Assembly: GCF_023516615.1 (NCBI RefSeq)
Contig: NZ_JAMGBF010000085.1
Location: 1 to 32,172 of the forward strand
Reading direction: 5' to 3'
Length of the DNA: 32,172 nt
Source: Streptomyces panaciradicis
GTDB taxonomy: Bacteria > Actinomycetota > Actinomycetes > Streptomycetales > Streptomycetaceae
In this document: positions 23,059-30,706 of the stretch, piece by piece
Layout of the letters: the number at the start of each line of letters is the position of its first letter
How positions within the stretch are numbered: position 1 is the first letter of the stretch
Program-made: the position numbers and the translations under genes
Notes under the pieces: model-generated
Seen by the model: the letters and a program-made list of their open reading frames with translations, nothing else
Told to the model about the DNA's origin: nothing
Database searches by the model: none

Positions 23059-23559
23059 CTATCGGGTGACCGTCACGGTCACGTCGTAGCGTTCCTGCCC
23101 CGGCGAGCAGCGCATGGCCTCGCCGCAGGAGTGGCGTCGGGCGGTGACGTGCGCCGTACCGGGCCGCAGCGCGGTGAACTGCGCGGAGGACAGCCCGCAC
23201 CCTCGGCCGGGCGGGCAGGTGCCGGCGGTCGTCGTTCCGCCGCCGACGGCGTCGAGAACCTGTGGGTTCGAGCCCGCGGGGGTGGACCAGTAGGTGCTGT
23301 GCAGACGCACCACGAGATGCGTGCCGGCGGTCACTCGGACCGTGGTCCCCCGTGCCCGTTCGTCGAGAACCACCGAGTGGGCTGCGGAGGCGGAGGCGGA
23401 GGCGGACGGCGGGGGAGTGGTCGGTGCGGAGGACGCGGTTCCGGCCGAGCCGGCCGAGCAGCCGGCCAGCGCGCCGAGCGCGGCCGTCGCGGCCACGGTG
23501 GTGAGCCCTGCGCGCAGTGCGTGCCGGGCCGTGGGAACGCGGACCGGGGAAAGAGACAA
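23059..23559 (-). CDS. Putative lipoprotein with beta-rich chagasin-like domain
   Basis: A 166-residue exported protein. TTG 23559 is the only start that keeps the signal peptide, and GGAGG stands 4-5 bases upstream. The signal ends at lipobox LAGC with Cys34, followed by a Ser/Ala/Thr/Pro linker. The rest is a small beta domain: GTTVRVTAGTHLVVRL, STYWSTPAGSNPQVLD, FTALRPGTAHVTARR, and YDVTVTVTR. The layout resembles chagasin-type (I42) peptidase inhibitors, but the diagnostic loops are not clear. Four cysteines may form disulfides. It lies 90 bases downstream of the large secreted gene on the same strand, so they may share a transcript. Confidence 0.72.
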   Translation of the reverse strand: MSLSPVRVPTARHALRAGLTTVAATAALGALAGCSAGSAGTASSAPTTPPPSASASASAAHSVVLDERARGTTVRVTAGTHLVVRLHSTYWSTPAGSNPQVLDAVGGGTTTAGTCPPGRGCGLSSAQFTALRPGTAHVTARRHSCGEAMRCSPGQERYDVTVTVTR

Positions 23560-23649
23560 GGGGTCCTCCGGTGGGTGCCGCCCGGGCCGGAGGCCGGGAC
23601 GGGAGTGGGGGCGGGCCGTCGGCCCGCCCCCACCGTGCGGTGCGAGGGA

Positions 23650-25260
23650 TCAGGAGACGGTCACGTCGTCGTAGTAGGTGTAGGTCGCGTCACCCGAGTA
23701 GTTGTCGTCCTTGTTGGTGAGGGTGAGCGTGTAGTTGTGGCCCGCGGTCACGCTGCCGGTGACCTGCTTCCAGCCTGCGCCCTGGGTGCAGGTCTTGGCG
23801 AGCAGGGTCGAGGTCGTGCCGGCCGTGGTGTCCTGGAGGGTGGCCGTGGCCCAGTCGTAGGTCACCGTGTCCGGGCAGGTGACGTTGTACCAGAAGGAGA
23901 CCTTGCTGGTGCCGGACGGGGCGGTGAAGGACTGGGTGAGCGAGGAGGTGTTGGTCGGGCCGGTCGACCCGACCATCGCGCCGTAACTGCCGCTGTGCGC
24001 CGCCGAGGTGGTGGCGGAGGTGCTGCCACTGGTGGTCCAGCTCGACAGGCTGCCGGTCTCGAAGGTGCCGTTGGTGAGGGTGCCGCCGCCACCGCTGCTG
24101 CCGCCGCCGACGATCGCGTGGGTGATGGCGCAGTTGTTGGTGTCGTTGGACCAGCTGGCCTGCTCGGCGAAGGTGCCGGTGCCCATGGTCACGTTGGCCG
24201 CTCCACCCGTGCTGCCGGGCGAGATCCAGGCGCACTCGTCGGAGTTCTCCTGGCCGTCGTAGGAGCTGCCGGTGTGGTTGGTCCAGCCGCCGGCCGGGTT
24301 CTGGTCGGACATCATCTCCTGCCACTCGTGGCCGAGCGTCATGGTCCAACCGTCGAGCGTGCCGGGCGAGTTGACGAACCCGACGCCGCAGCCGGAACCG
24401 GAGTCCATGTTGTACGGCTGGTTGCTGAAGGCGATGTCACCGTAGGAGGAGGACACGGGGCCGCCGGAGAGCGTGCTGTCGCCGTTGTAGTCGTGCCAGG
24501 CGCAGTACTGGCCCTGGTAGCTGTCCGGGTTGGTGTTGTGCGGCGACAGGATGACGTAGTACGCGTCACGGTTGGACGCGGCGGTGGTGTTGCCGAAGTG
24601 CCCGGCCGCCTTGACCGCCTCGGCGCCCAGCTGGTGTCCGGTCGCGGCGCTCGGGGAGGCCGCCGAGTTGTCGTACCAGACACCGGAGAGCACGCCGCCG
24701 CTCTGGTACGGGATGAAGTTCGCGTTGGACGGACAACTGGTCGCGCCCGAGGAGACGTTGGGGCCGTCGCACCACTGGGTGAGGTCCGCGGACCACCGCT
24801 CGTTGCCCGTGCCGATGTCCTTGAACATCTCCTGGGCGACGGGGGCGGCACCGTCCGGGTCGCCGGAGAAGGTGGCGTCACCGCTGCCGTTGGTGCTCTG
24901 CGTCCCCCACTGCGAGCCGTAGAAGACCAGGTAGACCTTGGAGTGACCGCTCTGGACACCGATGCCGTCGATGCCGCCGCCGTAGGACAGGGTCTGCGGG
25001 CCGGTCGCCGCGGCCGTGGCCGGGTGGCTGGCCGCCCACGACTTCATCTTGGCGTTGCGCTGGATGGTGGGAAGGGCGCCGTGCCGGTAGGGGTGCTTGT
25101 ACGCGGGGCTGTAGGGGTTGGATCTCGCCGCGTGCACCGTGGCCTGGGGGGCGGCTGTCGCCTGCGGGGTGATGGCGAGGGCCAGACCGGTGGCCAGGGA
25201 CAACGACGCGAGACCGGCGAGGGTTGCTCGGGCTGCGCCGCCTATGTGGGGAGTACCCAT
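23650..25260 (-). CDS. Large secreted protein with HEWQE motif and C-terminal carbohydrate-binding-like domain
   Basis: A 536-residue exported protein. A signal peptide (ARATLAGLASLSLATGLALA) ends near residue 37. The central region contains VYLVFYGSQWG, AYYVILSPHN, YCAWHDY, and GHEWQEMMSDQNPAGGW with His311, Glu312, Glu315 and Asp319. A D/E-C-A-W segment (NSDECAW) follows. This order, YG-strand, HExxE and W..C, recalls the EXORDIUM/phosphate-induced family and related bacterial secreted proteins. The second His of a HExxH metalloprotease is absent, so protease activity is uncertain. A Gly/Ser linker leads to a jelly-roll-like domain (about 390-536, NGTFETGSLSSW to TYTYYDDVTVS) typical of sugar- or surface-binding modules in secreted proteases. 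ATG 25260 lacks a close ribosome binding site. Confidence 0.8.
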   Translation of the reverse strand: MGTPHIGGAARATLAGLASLSLATGLALAITPQATAAPQATVHAARSNPYSPAYKHPYRHGALPTIQRNAKMKSWAASHPATAAATGPQTLSYGGGIDGIGVQSGHSKVYLVFYGSQWGTQSTNGSGDATFSGDPDGAAPVAQEMFKDIGTGNERWSADLTQWCDGPNVSSGATSCPSNANFIPYQSGGVLSGVWYDNSAASPSAATGHQLGAEAVKAAGHFGNTTAASNRDAYYVILSPHNTNPDSYQGQYCAWHDYNGDSTLSGGPVSSSYGDIAFSNQPYNMDSGSGCGVGFVNSPGTLDGWTMTLGHEWQEMMSDQNPAGGWTNHTGSSYDGQENSDECAWISPGSTGGAANVTMGTGTFAEQASWSNDTNNCAITHAIVGGGSSGGGGTLTNGTFETGSLSSWTTSGSTSATTSAAHSGSYGAMVGSTGPTNTSSLTQSFTAPSGTSKVSFWYNVTCPDTVTYDWATATLQDTTAGTTSTLLAKTCTQGAGWKQVTGSVTAGHNYTLTLTNKDDNYSGDATYTYYDDVTVS

Positions 25261-25510
25261 GGGTGATGGGGACCTTTCTTCGCACGGACCTCCGCCGACG
25301 GTGCGGGGAGGTGGGTTGCATGGGACGCCGACGGGGCGCACCACCCGACAGCCGCCTCCGGACGTTGACATCGACGCCGGCTTCGTCGCGGAGCAGGACC
25401 AGGGAGCCGAGCGGCGGCTGCTCACTGCACGGGCGGCGGTGTGCCGGCAGTGGGCAATTGACGCGCGGCATTGCTCTTTGCGGGGAATCCAGTCCTGACC
25501 TGAACGAGGG
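25261..25510. other. Upstream region of the HEWQE gene
   Basis: About 250 bases with no gene I can support. It must hold the promoter of the minus-strand secreted gene. On the plus strand it leads directly into a strong intrinsic terminator, so a small untranslated RNA could be encoded here. Confidence 0.4.
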
Positions 25511-25548
25511 AAAAAGGGGCAGTGAGAAGGGTCGCGCTGCCCCTTTTT
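25511..25548. terminator. Rho-independent terminator with T-tract, bidirectional
   Basis: AAAAAGGGGCAG (25511-25522) pairs perfectly with CTGCCCCTTTTT (25537-25548): a 12-bp stem, a 14-base loop and a run of T on both strands. It is far more classical than the other terminators here. No coding gene ends nearby on either strand. Confidence 0.85.
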
Positions 25549-25903
25549 GACGCTGGAAAGGTGATGCGTTGTCAGACGCGGCAGATCACATCAGATTTGA
25601 CAGGCGCAGGTCAATGGAAGCGGACAGCTTTTACACAGGGATGCGGTTGACGCCTTCCCGTGCCTGACCGCTCCCGCGCCGAGCCAGGCCCCTTTTGGCT
25701 GGTCGGACCACAAGTCCGGCCCCTTGTGCACCAGTTGACGAGGTGACGCACAGGGCGTGTTTCATGACTGATCGTTGACCAAGGGTGCGGGTGTCATGCA
25801 CACCGGGCGAAGAAGGCGGAGAAAGCGGCGGGCAATACTTCACCAAGAACGGGTAAGCGGCTGTCTATTGCTTTGCATGGTTTCTTTTCGGATTCCCTGC
25901 CCC
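25549..25903. other. AT-richer intergenic stretch
   Basis: About 355 bases of lower GC than its surroundings with no supportable gene. GGCCCCTT occurs twice within about 30 bases near 25690-25725. Several TTGAC-type hexamers occur (for example near 25610, 25735 and 25775), but none has a convincing -10. It may be regulatory DNA for the zinc-ribbon gene or a remnant. Confidence 0.35.
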
Positions 25904-25930
25904 TTGAAGGCGGGTGCCGCTGCCTATACT
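25904..25930 (+). promoter_or_regulatory. Promoter for a leaderless zinc-ribbon mRNA
   Basis: TTGAAG (25904-25909) and TATACT (25925-25930) are separated by 15 bases, slightly short, with TG upstream of the -10. The GTG start comes 7 bases after the -10 and has no ribosome binding site, so transcription likely starts at the start codon. Confidence 0.6.
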
Positions 25931-25936
25931 CCGGCG

Positions 25937-26161
25937 GTGAACAACATACGGTGCACCCAATGCGGTGCGGTGGGGCTGGAACCGGGCTTCGTCGAGGACG
26001 GGGGGCAGGGTGCTCGCGGATACACGAGCTGGATCGCCGGGGCCCTGGAGCGAGGCCCACTCGGCGGGGCCAGGAGAGCGGGCCGGCCGCACTGGCAGAT
26101 CGATGCCTACCGCTGTCCGGTGTGCGGGCACCTGGAGCTGTTCGCGGTGCAGCCGGCCTGA
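25937..26161 (+). CDS. Small zinc-ribbon protein
   Basis: A 74-residue protein with two Cys pairs, CTQCG near the N-terminus and CPVCGH near the C-terminus, as in a two-knuckle zinc ribbon. The intervening segment ends AYRCPVCGHLELFAV. No membrane segment is present. GTG 25937 lies 7 bases downstream of a TATACT -10 and lacks a Shine-Dalgarno, so it is probably translated from a leaderless transcript. The family is common as a conserved hypothetical in actinomycetes. Metal binding is a safe inference; its role (nucleic-acid or protein contact) is not. Confidence 0.75.
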   Translation: MNNIRCTQCGAVGLEPGFVEDGGQGARGYTSWIAGALERGPLGGARRAGRPHWQIDAYRCPVCGHLELFAVQPA

Positions 26162-26216
26162 AGGGGGTGAGCGGAGGCGGGCAGCGAGTGGACACGGTCC
26201 TCGTACAACCGGGCGC

Positions 26217-26588
26217 TCAACTCCCGCCGCAGGCAAGGTCATCAGCGGAGCTCTTGCCCGCCTCCGGGCCCCCTGCCTTCGTGCGCCCGACCCTCCACGG
26301 TGTCACCGGCACCCCCACGGCCAGGACCACCTCGATCGCCGCCAGAATCAGGAACCCTCGGGTGGCATCCGTGGACAGGGTGATCCCCGAGGCGATGGCA
26401 GCGCCGGCGGAGAAACCCCATGAAGGCCGCCAGTCGTCGGTACGGATCACCGCCCAGCCCAGCAGCGGGAGCGAGAGAAGCGCGATGACGGCGACGACCG
26501 TGTACCAGCCGTAGCCGTCGGGCGCCTGACAAGCCGCACCTCGGCTGCTGTAGACCCGCTCGCAGCCGCCCTCGACCACCCCGGTCAT
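26217..26588 (-). CDS. Small multi-pass membrane protein
   Basis: A protein of 123 residues from ATG 26588, of unrecognised family. Hydrophobic segments are YTVVAVIALLSLPLLGWAVI, FSAGAAIASGITLS (weak) and GFLILAAIEVVLAVGVPVTPW. A Cys pair (CERVYSSRGAAC) lies in the first extracytoplasmic loop. Upstream, the same frame stays open back to a TAG and reads WGALYGLCFAVAVGWGM, another good membrane helix with no ATG, GTG or TTG. A CTG at 26651 or loss of the original start would explain this. The annotated start is therefore minimal. Confidence 0.6.
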   Translation of the reverse strand: MTGVVEGGCERVYSSRGAACQAPDGYGWYTVVAVIALLSLPLLGWAVIRTDDWRPSWGFSAGAAIASGITLSTDATRGFLILAAIEVVLAVGVPVTPWRVGRTKAGGPEAGKSSADDLACGGS

Positions 26589-26799
26589 CCCCCAGCCGAC
26601 CGCGACAGCGAAGCACAGTCCGTAGAGGGCTCCCCACCCCTCGCTGTTCAGGCCGGGATCCTATGGGTGGCCGGCTCGGCGGACTCTCTCGCGACGCACC
26701 CCCTCCGCAGGAACCTCACCTTGCGTCCCCCGAGGTGGCGTGATGGCGCCGCTTCGGGGCACTCGGGAGGTAACGTCCGGTCACGCCAGGAGGTACGTC

Positions 26800-26955
26800 A
26801 TGATCGCGCTCGGCATCATTCTTCTCATCGTCGGTTTCCTCACCGGCATATCGATCTTGTGGACCATCGGCATCATCCTGGCCGTGGTCGGCGCCGTCTT
26901 CTGGCTCCTCGGATCCATGGGGCACGCCGTCGCCGGCCGACGCCACTATTGGTGA
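26800..26955 (+). CDS. DUF6131-type mini membrane protein
   Basis: A 51-residue protein made of two tightly packed hydrophobic helices (MIALGIILLIVGFLTGI and LWTIGIILAVVGAVFWLLG) and a short basic tail, AGRRHYW. The closing RRHYW and overall design match the small DUF6131 family common in streptomycetes. AGGAGG ends 6 bases before ATG 26800. Its function is unknown. A short inverted repeat (GCTCCT/AGGAGC) shortly after the stop might end the transcript. Confidence 0.85.
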   Translation: MIALGIILLIVGFLTGISILWTIGIILAVVGAVFWLLGSMGHAVAGRRHYW

Positions 26956-27150
26956 CCGCGACGCTCCTCGAGAGGAGCCCGACCTGACTCGAAGCCCGGC
27001 CTGGTGGTGACGGTTCGGTTCCCAGGGTGAAGGGTCGAGGGCGCGGCCGCGCTGCCACGGCGCAGGCGGCCGCGCTCGGCTCTGAGGCCTCCCAGGCGCC
27101 GGTCACGAGTCAGAACTCTCCGATCGGACACGCGCACCAGCCTCCTTCGC
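26956..27150. other. Intergenic region before kinase hairpin
   Basis: About 200 bases with no gene I can support. It contains only the short repeat GCTCCT-N4-AGGAGC just after the DUF6131 gene. Together with the next hairpin it forms a gap of about 400 bases before the kinase start. Confidence 0.4.
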
Positions 27151-27190
27151 GGCCGCCGGCCCCTTGGTCTCAGAGCCAGGGCCGGCGGCC
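27151..27190. terminator. Strong GC hairpin upstream of kinase gene
   Basis: GGCCGCCGGCCC (27151-27162) pairs perfectly with GGGCCGGCGGCC (27179-27190) around a 16-base loop. It lies 174 bases before the kinase start. It may end readthrough from the small membrane gene or lie in the kinase 5' leader. Confidence 0.6.
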
Positions 27191-27363
27191 CGACGCTGTT
27201 CCGAGCCCCTGAACTGGGCTCCTTCCCCGGACGGACTTTTGAGCCTTGGCCAGAAGATGCGTCCGCTGCTGTGCAAGAGGTGGCTGGGTGGGTACCTGCG
27301 TTCGGTGGCCGGCCGACGACGGGTGCCTGCCGATGTCGATCTGTGAAGCTGGGGGAGGGCGAG

Positions 27364-28809
27364 TTGAGGTTGCGTGAGGGGCAGGACGGACGGTCCACGC
27401 GGTGCAATGCTCGAATACTGGCGGGCCGTTACCGTCTGGACGAGATGATCGGTTGGGGTGGCGCGGCGGACGTGCACCGCGGTTTCGACCTGAGTCTGCG
27501 GCGGCCCGTGGCGGTGAAGATCTTCCGGTCCGGTACCGGCTTCGACACCGAGGACGACTTCCGCAGCGAGGCAGTCATCCTGGCCCGGCTGCAGCATCCG
27601 GGGCTGGTGACCGCCTACGACGCCGGACGGCACGACGGCGACGCCTACCTCGTCATGCAACTCATCGACGGCCCCACCCTCAAGACCCGCATCGCCGAGA
27701 GCCCTCTGCTGCCCGCAGCCGCCGCCACGCTCGGTGCCGGCCTCGCCGACGCCCTGGACCACGCCCACGAAAAGGGCATCGTCCACCGGGACGTCAAACC
27801 GTCGAACATCCTCCTGGACGCAGCCGACAGTCCTCATCTGACGGACTTCGGTATCTCCAGCCTGCTGGACGCCACCACCCACACCGCCACCGGCACCCTC
27901 ATCGGAACGGCCGCCTACCTGTCCCCCGAGCAGGTACTCGGCAGGCCCGTCGGCCCGGCCGCCGACGTCTACGCTCTCGGACTCGTCCTCCTCGAGTGCC
28001 TCACCGGCCGACTCGAATACGAAGGCGGCCCCCTGGAGGCGGCCATCGCCCGGCTGCACCGCCGGCCGGACTTCCCCGACTTCCTGCCCGAGGCGTTCGG
28101 CGACTTGCTGAACCGGATGACGGCTCTGGACGAGCAGGACCGTCCCACCGCGCGCGACTGTGCCCGCGTGCTGGCTCACCTCGCCGACGTCACGGCGACT
28201 GCGGAACCTGTTCGGCCGAGGGTCGCGCCCCTGAGCAGCGCCGTGTCCCGGTCGACCGCGCACGGCAGGGGCAGCGACCACACGCACCACAACCCGCTGC
28301 CCGGCGCACAGCCGATCGGTGCCGCGGCCGCAGCGGCCGGGCTTCCCCGGGCGGCATCCCGGCCCGCCTTCGCCCGCAGCCGCGTGGCGATGTACGGATC
28401 AGCGGCCGCACTGGTCGGCGTGATCACCGCCGGGCTCGTCGCCGCCGACGGCTTCTCGCAGCACAGCGCCAACGGCGAAGCGGCTCGGTCCACCAGTGAT
28501 CACGCCGCTTCCTCCACGTCCCCGAAGACCTCGGCCGACGACGATGGCAGCCCCGCCGCGTCGAAGACCCCACGTTCCCCCCGCTCGGCCGCTGCCCACC
28601 CCCTGCGCGCAACGGTTCCGGGCAGCAGGGTTGCCTCATCCTCCGACGATCAGCCGACACGGCACCTGAAGGGTCCCACTGCCCCGAAGTCCGGTGGCGG
28701 CGCGGCAGGCGACGCGCCCCAGGGGAACAAGGCAGGCAAGACGAAGGGCCCCGTGGACCCTCCCGGCCATGCGCGCAAAGGCGGGGCAGGACAGCGCGGA
28801 CGCGGGTGA
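27364..28809 (+). CDS. Membrane Ser/Thr protein kinase (Hanks type)
   Basis: A 481-residue kinase. TTG 27364 is chosen because GGGGGAGGG ends 5 bases upstream; a GTG at 27343 has no such site. The kinase domain covers about residues 20-275: Gly loop IGWGGAADVH (29-38), Lys52 in VAVK, HRDVKPSN (141-148), DFG (161-163), and TLIGTAAYLSPEQ, with autophosphorylatable Thr in the activation loop. A basic juxtamembrane region leads to one membrane helix (VAMYGSAAALVGVITAGLVAA, about 342-362). The outer 120 residues are Ser/Pro/Lys/Gly-rich, low-complexity and without PASTA repeats, so no ligand domain is evident. It stands alone as a signalling gene. Confidence 0.92.
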   Translation: MRLREGQDGRSTRCNARILAGRYRLDEMIGWGGAADVHRGFDLSLRRPVAVKIFRSGTGFDTEDDFRSEAVILARLQHPGLVTAYDAGRHDGDAYLVMQLIDGPTLKTRIAESPLLPAAAATLGAGLADALDHAHEKGIVHRDVKPSNILLDAADSPHLTDFGISSLLDATTHTATGTLIGTAAYLSPEQVLGRPVGPAADVYALGLVLLECLTGRLEYEGGPLEAAIARLHRRPDFPDFLPEAFGDLLNRMTALDEQDRPTARDCARVLAHLADVTATAEPVRPRVAPLSSAVSRSTAHGRGSDHTHHNPLPGAQPIGAAAAAAGLPRAASRPAFARSRVAMYGSAAALVGVITAGLVAADGFSQHSANGEAARSTSDHAASSTSPKTSADDDGSPAASKTPRSPRSAAAHPLRATVPGSRVASSSDDQPTRHLKGPTAPKSGGGAAGDAPQGNKAGKTKGPVDPPGHARKGGAGQRGRG

Positions 28810-28839
28810 AGATCGACCGTAAGGCAGGTGTGGCCTGGT

Positions 28840-28866
28840 GACGATGACGATGACGATGACGATGAC
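28840..28866 (+). repeat. GACGAT hexamer repeat, 4.5 copies
   Basis: Twenty-seven bases consist of GACGAT repeated four and a half times, 31 bases after the kinase stop. It lies in a region without a supported plus-strand gene and could vary by slippage. Confidence 0.8.
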
Positions 28867-28907
28867 CCGCACATCGTGGCGTCCCTGGCCGCTGGAGGGT
28901 CATCCCG

Positions 28908-29156
28908 TCAGGTGATGGTCTCGCCGCCGTGGGTGCCGCCCTCGCAGTGCTCTGTGTACGTGCCGTCCCCGAGAGCGTTGATGATGATCATCCCGCTACC
29001 TCTGACGCATTCCTGCGCGGAGTCGTCCGAGAACACCTGAGTCGCGCTGCGAGCGATACCGGCGACAGCTTCATGGGAACCCCGTTTCGTCCGGTGGCAG
29101 GATTGCCGTACCGGCGTCGCCGTCACGGCAGCCGGTCGCGACCAGCGGCGGGCCAC
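28908..29156 (-). CDS. Hypothetical 82-residue protein, possibly decayed
   Basis: The last 50 residues look protein-like (VFSDDSAQECVRGSG, IIINALGDGTYTEHC, EGGTHGGETIT), with two cysteines as in small secreted Streptomyces proteins. The first 30 residues do not form a signal peptide. In another frame an ATG at about 29075 starts MKLSPVSLAA, which looks more like a leader, so an upstream frameshift is possible. No good ribosome binding site precedes GTG 29156. Support is weak. Confidence 0.3.
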   Translation of the reverse strand: MARRWSRPAAVTATPVRQSCHRTKRGSHEAVAGIARSATQVFSDDSAQECVRGSGMIIINALGDGTYTEHCEGGTHGGETIT

Positions 29157-29192
29157 CCGAGGGACATGGGGAAGGACCGCCGGCCGGGAATG

Positions 29193-29711
29193 TCACAGGG
29201 AGGTCAGCCAGGCCGCCGTGTCGTCGGGATGCGCGAAGCGGAGGGTACGGAGAGGGGCGAAGCGGGGGTCGTTCACCCGCAGCTCGACTTCACGGTGGCG
29301 AGGTCCGTGTTGGGACCATGCCCACCGGGCCGGGTGTTCCCGGCTCAGCCAGTCCCTCCACGTTTCCCGGTTGCCTCCGAAGAGGATCTCGCGCGTGAGG
29401 GTGCGCCGCAGGGACCGGCGCAGGACGCGAGGCATGATGACGCGTTTGGGGTAGTCCAGCCAGATGACGGTGTCGGCTCGGTTCCACAGCAGGTCACGGA
29501 CTTCCGGATAACCGATGGAGTCGATGATCCAGCGCGACTCGGAGGTGAGCCGTGAGACGTCCTCGATCAGCGCGTCGTTGACGGACCAGCCGGGGCCGTC
29601 GAAGTACAGGGCATCCATCTCGTGGTGCGGCAGGCCCAGACGAGCGCTCAAGGCGCGGGCGAGCGTGGATTTGCCCGCGCCGGTGACGCCGACCACCAAG
29701 ATCCGTTCCAT
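29193..29711 (-). CDS. P-loop nucleoside/adenylate kinase-like protein
   Basis: A 172-residue cytoplasmic P-loop protein. The Walker A motif is GVTGAGKST (8-16). LPHHEMDALYFDGPGW carries the conserved acidic pair of the topology-modulation/adenylate kinase-like family. WIIDSIGY is followed by DTVIWLDYPKRVIMPRVLRRSLRR, the lid region. The C-terminus VELRVNDPRFAPLRTLRFAHPDDTAAWL is typical. These proteins are annotated as FlaR-like or AAA proteins without a proven substrate. ATG 29711 has GGGGAC upstream. It follows the LLM gene on the same strand by 29 bases, so they may be cotranscribed. Confidence 0.85.
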   Translation of the reverse strand: MERILVVGVTGAGKSTLARALSARLGLPHHEMDALYFDGPGWSVNDALIEDVSRLTSESRWIIDSIGYPEVRDLLWNRADTVIWLDYPKRVIMPRVLRRSLRRTLTREILFGGNRETWRDWLSREHPARWAWSQHGPRHREVELRVNDPRFAPLRTLRFAHPDDTAAWLTSL

Positions 29712-29740
29712 CGAGGTCCCCAGTCCTGACCATGTAATGC

Positions 29741-30694
29741 CTACACATCATGGGGTGCCTGAGTCACGGGGTGCCAGCCCAACTCGCGGTCGGCCGCCAG
29801 CTGTTCCAGGATCCGGTCCGCGGTGCCGACGACGTCCGGGGCGAACAGGATGCGCTTCGTACCCGGCGCCGACAGGATCTGCGGCTTGAGGATGCGCTCG
29901 TGCCGAACTGCCGCGTACTTCAGGTAGCGAGCACGGGTGGCGGCGTCGGCGCTGTCGAGGGGCACGATCACCCGCCCGAGCGCCACGCGCGTGGTTTTCA
30001 GCAGGTCGGCGCCCGGACGGCGACGGTACTCGGCGAGCAGGTTCAGTTGGGCGGTGGTGAAGTCGTCGGTGTCCTCGCCGGAGACGATGTTGCCGGACAG
30101 CAGATTGAAACCGTTCTCGGCGGCCCAGCGGACCGACCGCAGGCTGCCGCCGCCGTACCAGATCCGCCGCACCAGGTCGGGGTTGTACGGCTGCAGCCGC
30201 GGTCGCTGGACGTTGCCGGGTGAGTGGATCACGGTGTCCGGGCCGCCGAGGTAGTCGCCGCGCAGGTTGTCGACGAGGCGGGCGATCCTGCCGTACGACA
30301 GGTCGAAGGAGCGCCAGTCTCCGTCGTACACCAGGTCGCCGAGGAGTTCGGCGTGCGGCATGCCGGTGCTGAAGCCGACCTGGAGGCGGCCGCGGGACAG
30401 AACGTCCGCCAGTGCCAGGTCCTCGGCCAGGCGGAACGGGCTCTCGTAGCCGATGGGGATGACCGCGGTGCCCAGCTCGACGCGTTCGGTGCGCTGTCCG
30501 GCCGCGGCGAGGAACACCGCGGCCGAGCCCACACCGTGTTCGAGGTGGCGCTGACGGATCCAGGCGCCGTCGAAGCCCAACCGCTCCCCGTACTAGAAGA
30601 GTTGGAGTGTCTACTCCAGACCCGTGTACGGATCGTCGTCGGCGAAGTTGCCGGGGGTGAGAAAGGCCGGCGAGGTGATGGCGGGTGTGGTCAT
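29741..30694 (-). pseudogene. LLM-class flavin-dependent oxidoreductase interrupted by two in-frame TAG codons
   Basis: From ATG 30694 (GAGGAC 8 bases upstream, 12 bases after the ABC ATPase stop) the frame reads MTTPAITSPAFLTPGNFADD, then DPYTGLE, TAG (30613-30611), TLQLF, TAG (30595-30593), YGERLGFDGAWIRQR, and continues unbroken to TGA at 29741. The 318-codon frame is otherwise intact. It contains FLAAAGQRTERVELGTAVIPIGYESPFRLAEDLA and the typical luciferase-like monooxygenase barrel. From memory, homologues have Ser and Glu at the two TAG positions (codons 28 and 34). Internal TTG 30580 could restart translation but would omit the first beta strand. I call it a pseudogene by default; readthrough or sequencing error are alternatives. 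Confidence 0.85.
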
Positions 30695-30706
30695 GCGCTC
30701 GTGTCC

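Noticed and set aside
28828..29040. Plus-strand frame starting with a run of Asp residues
   Set aside because: The Asp run only reflects the GACGAT repeat; there is no ribosome binding site and the remainder is not protein-like.
29741..30694. Genome-wide reassignment of TAG to a sense codon
   Set aside because: TAG ends the stress protein, GH31 and nucleotidyltransferase-like genes at natural family ends, so it acts as a normal stop here.
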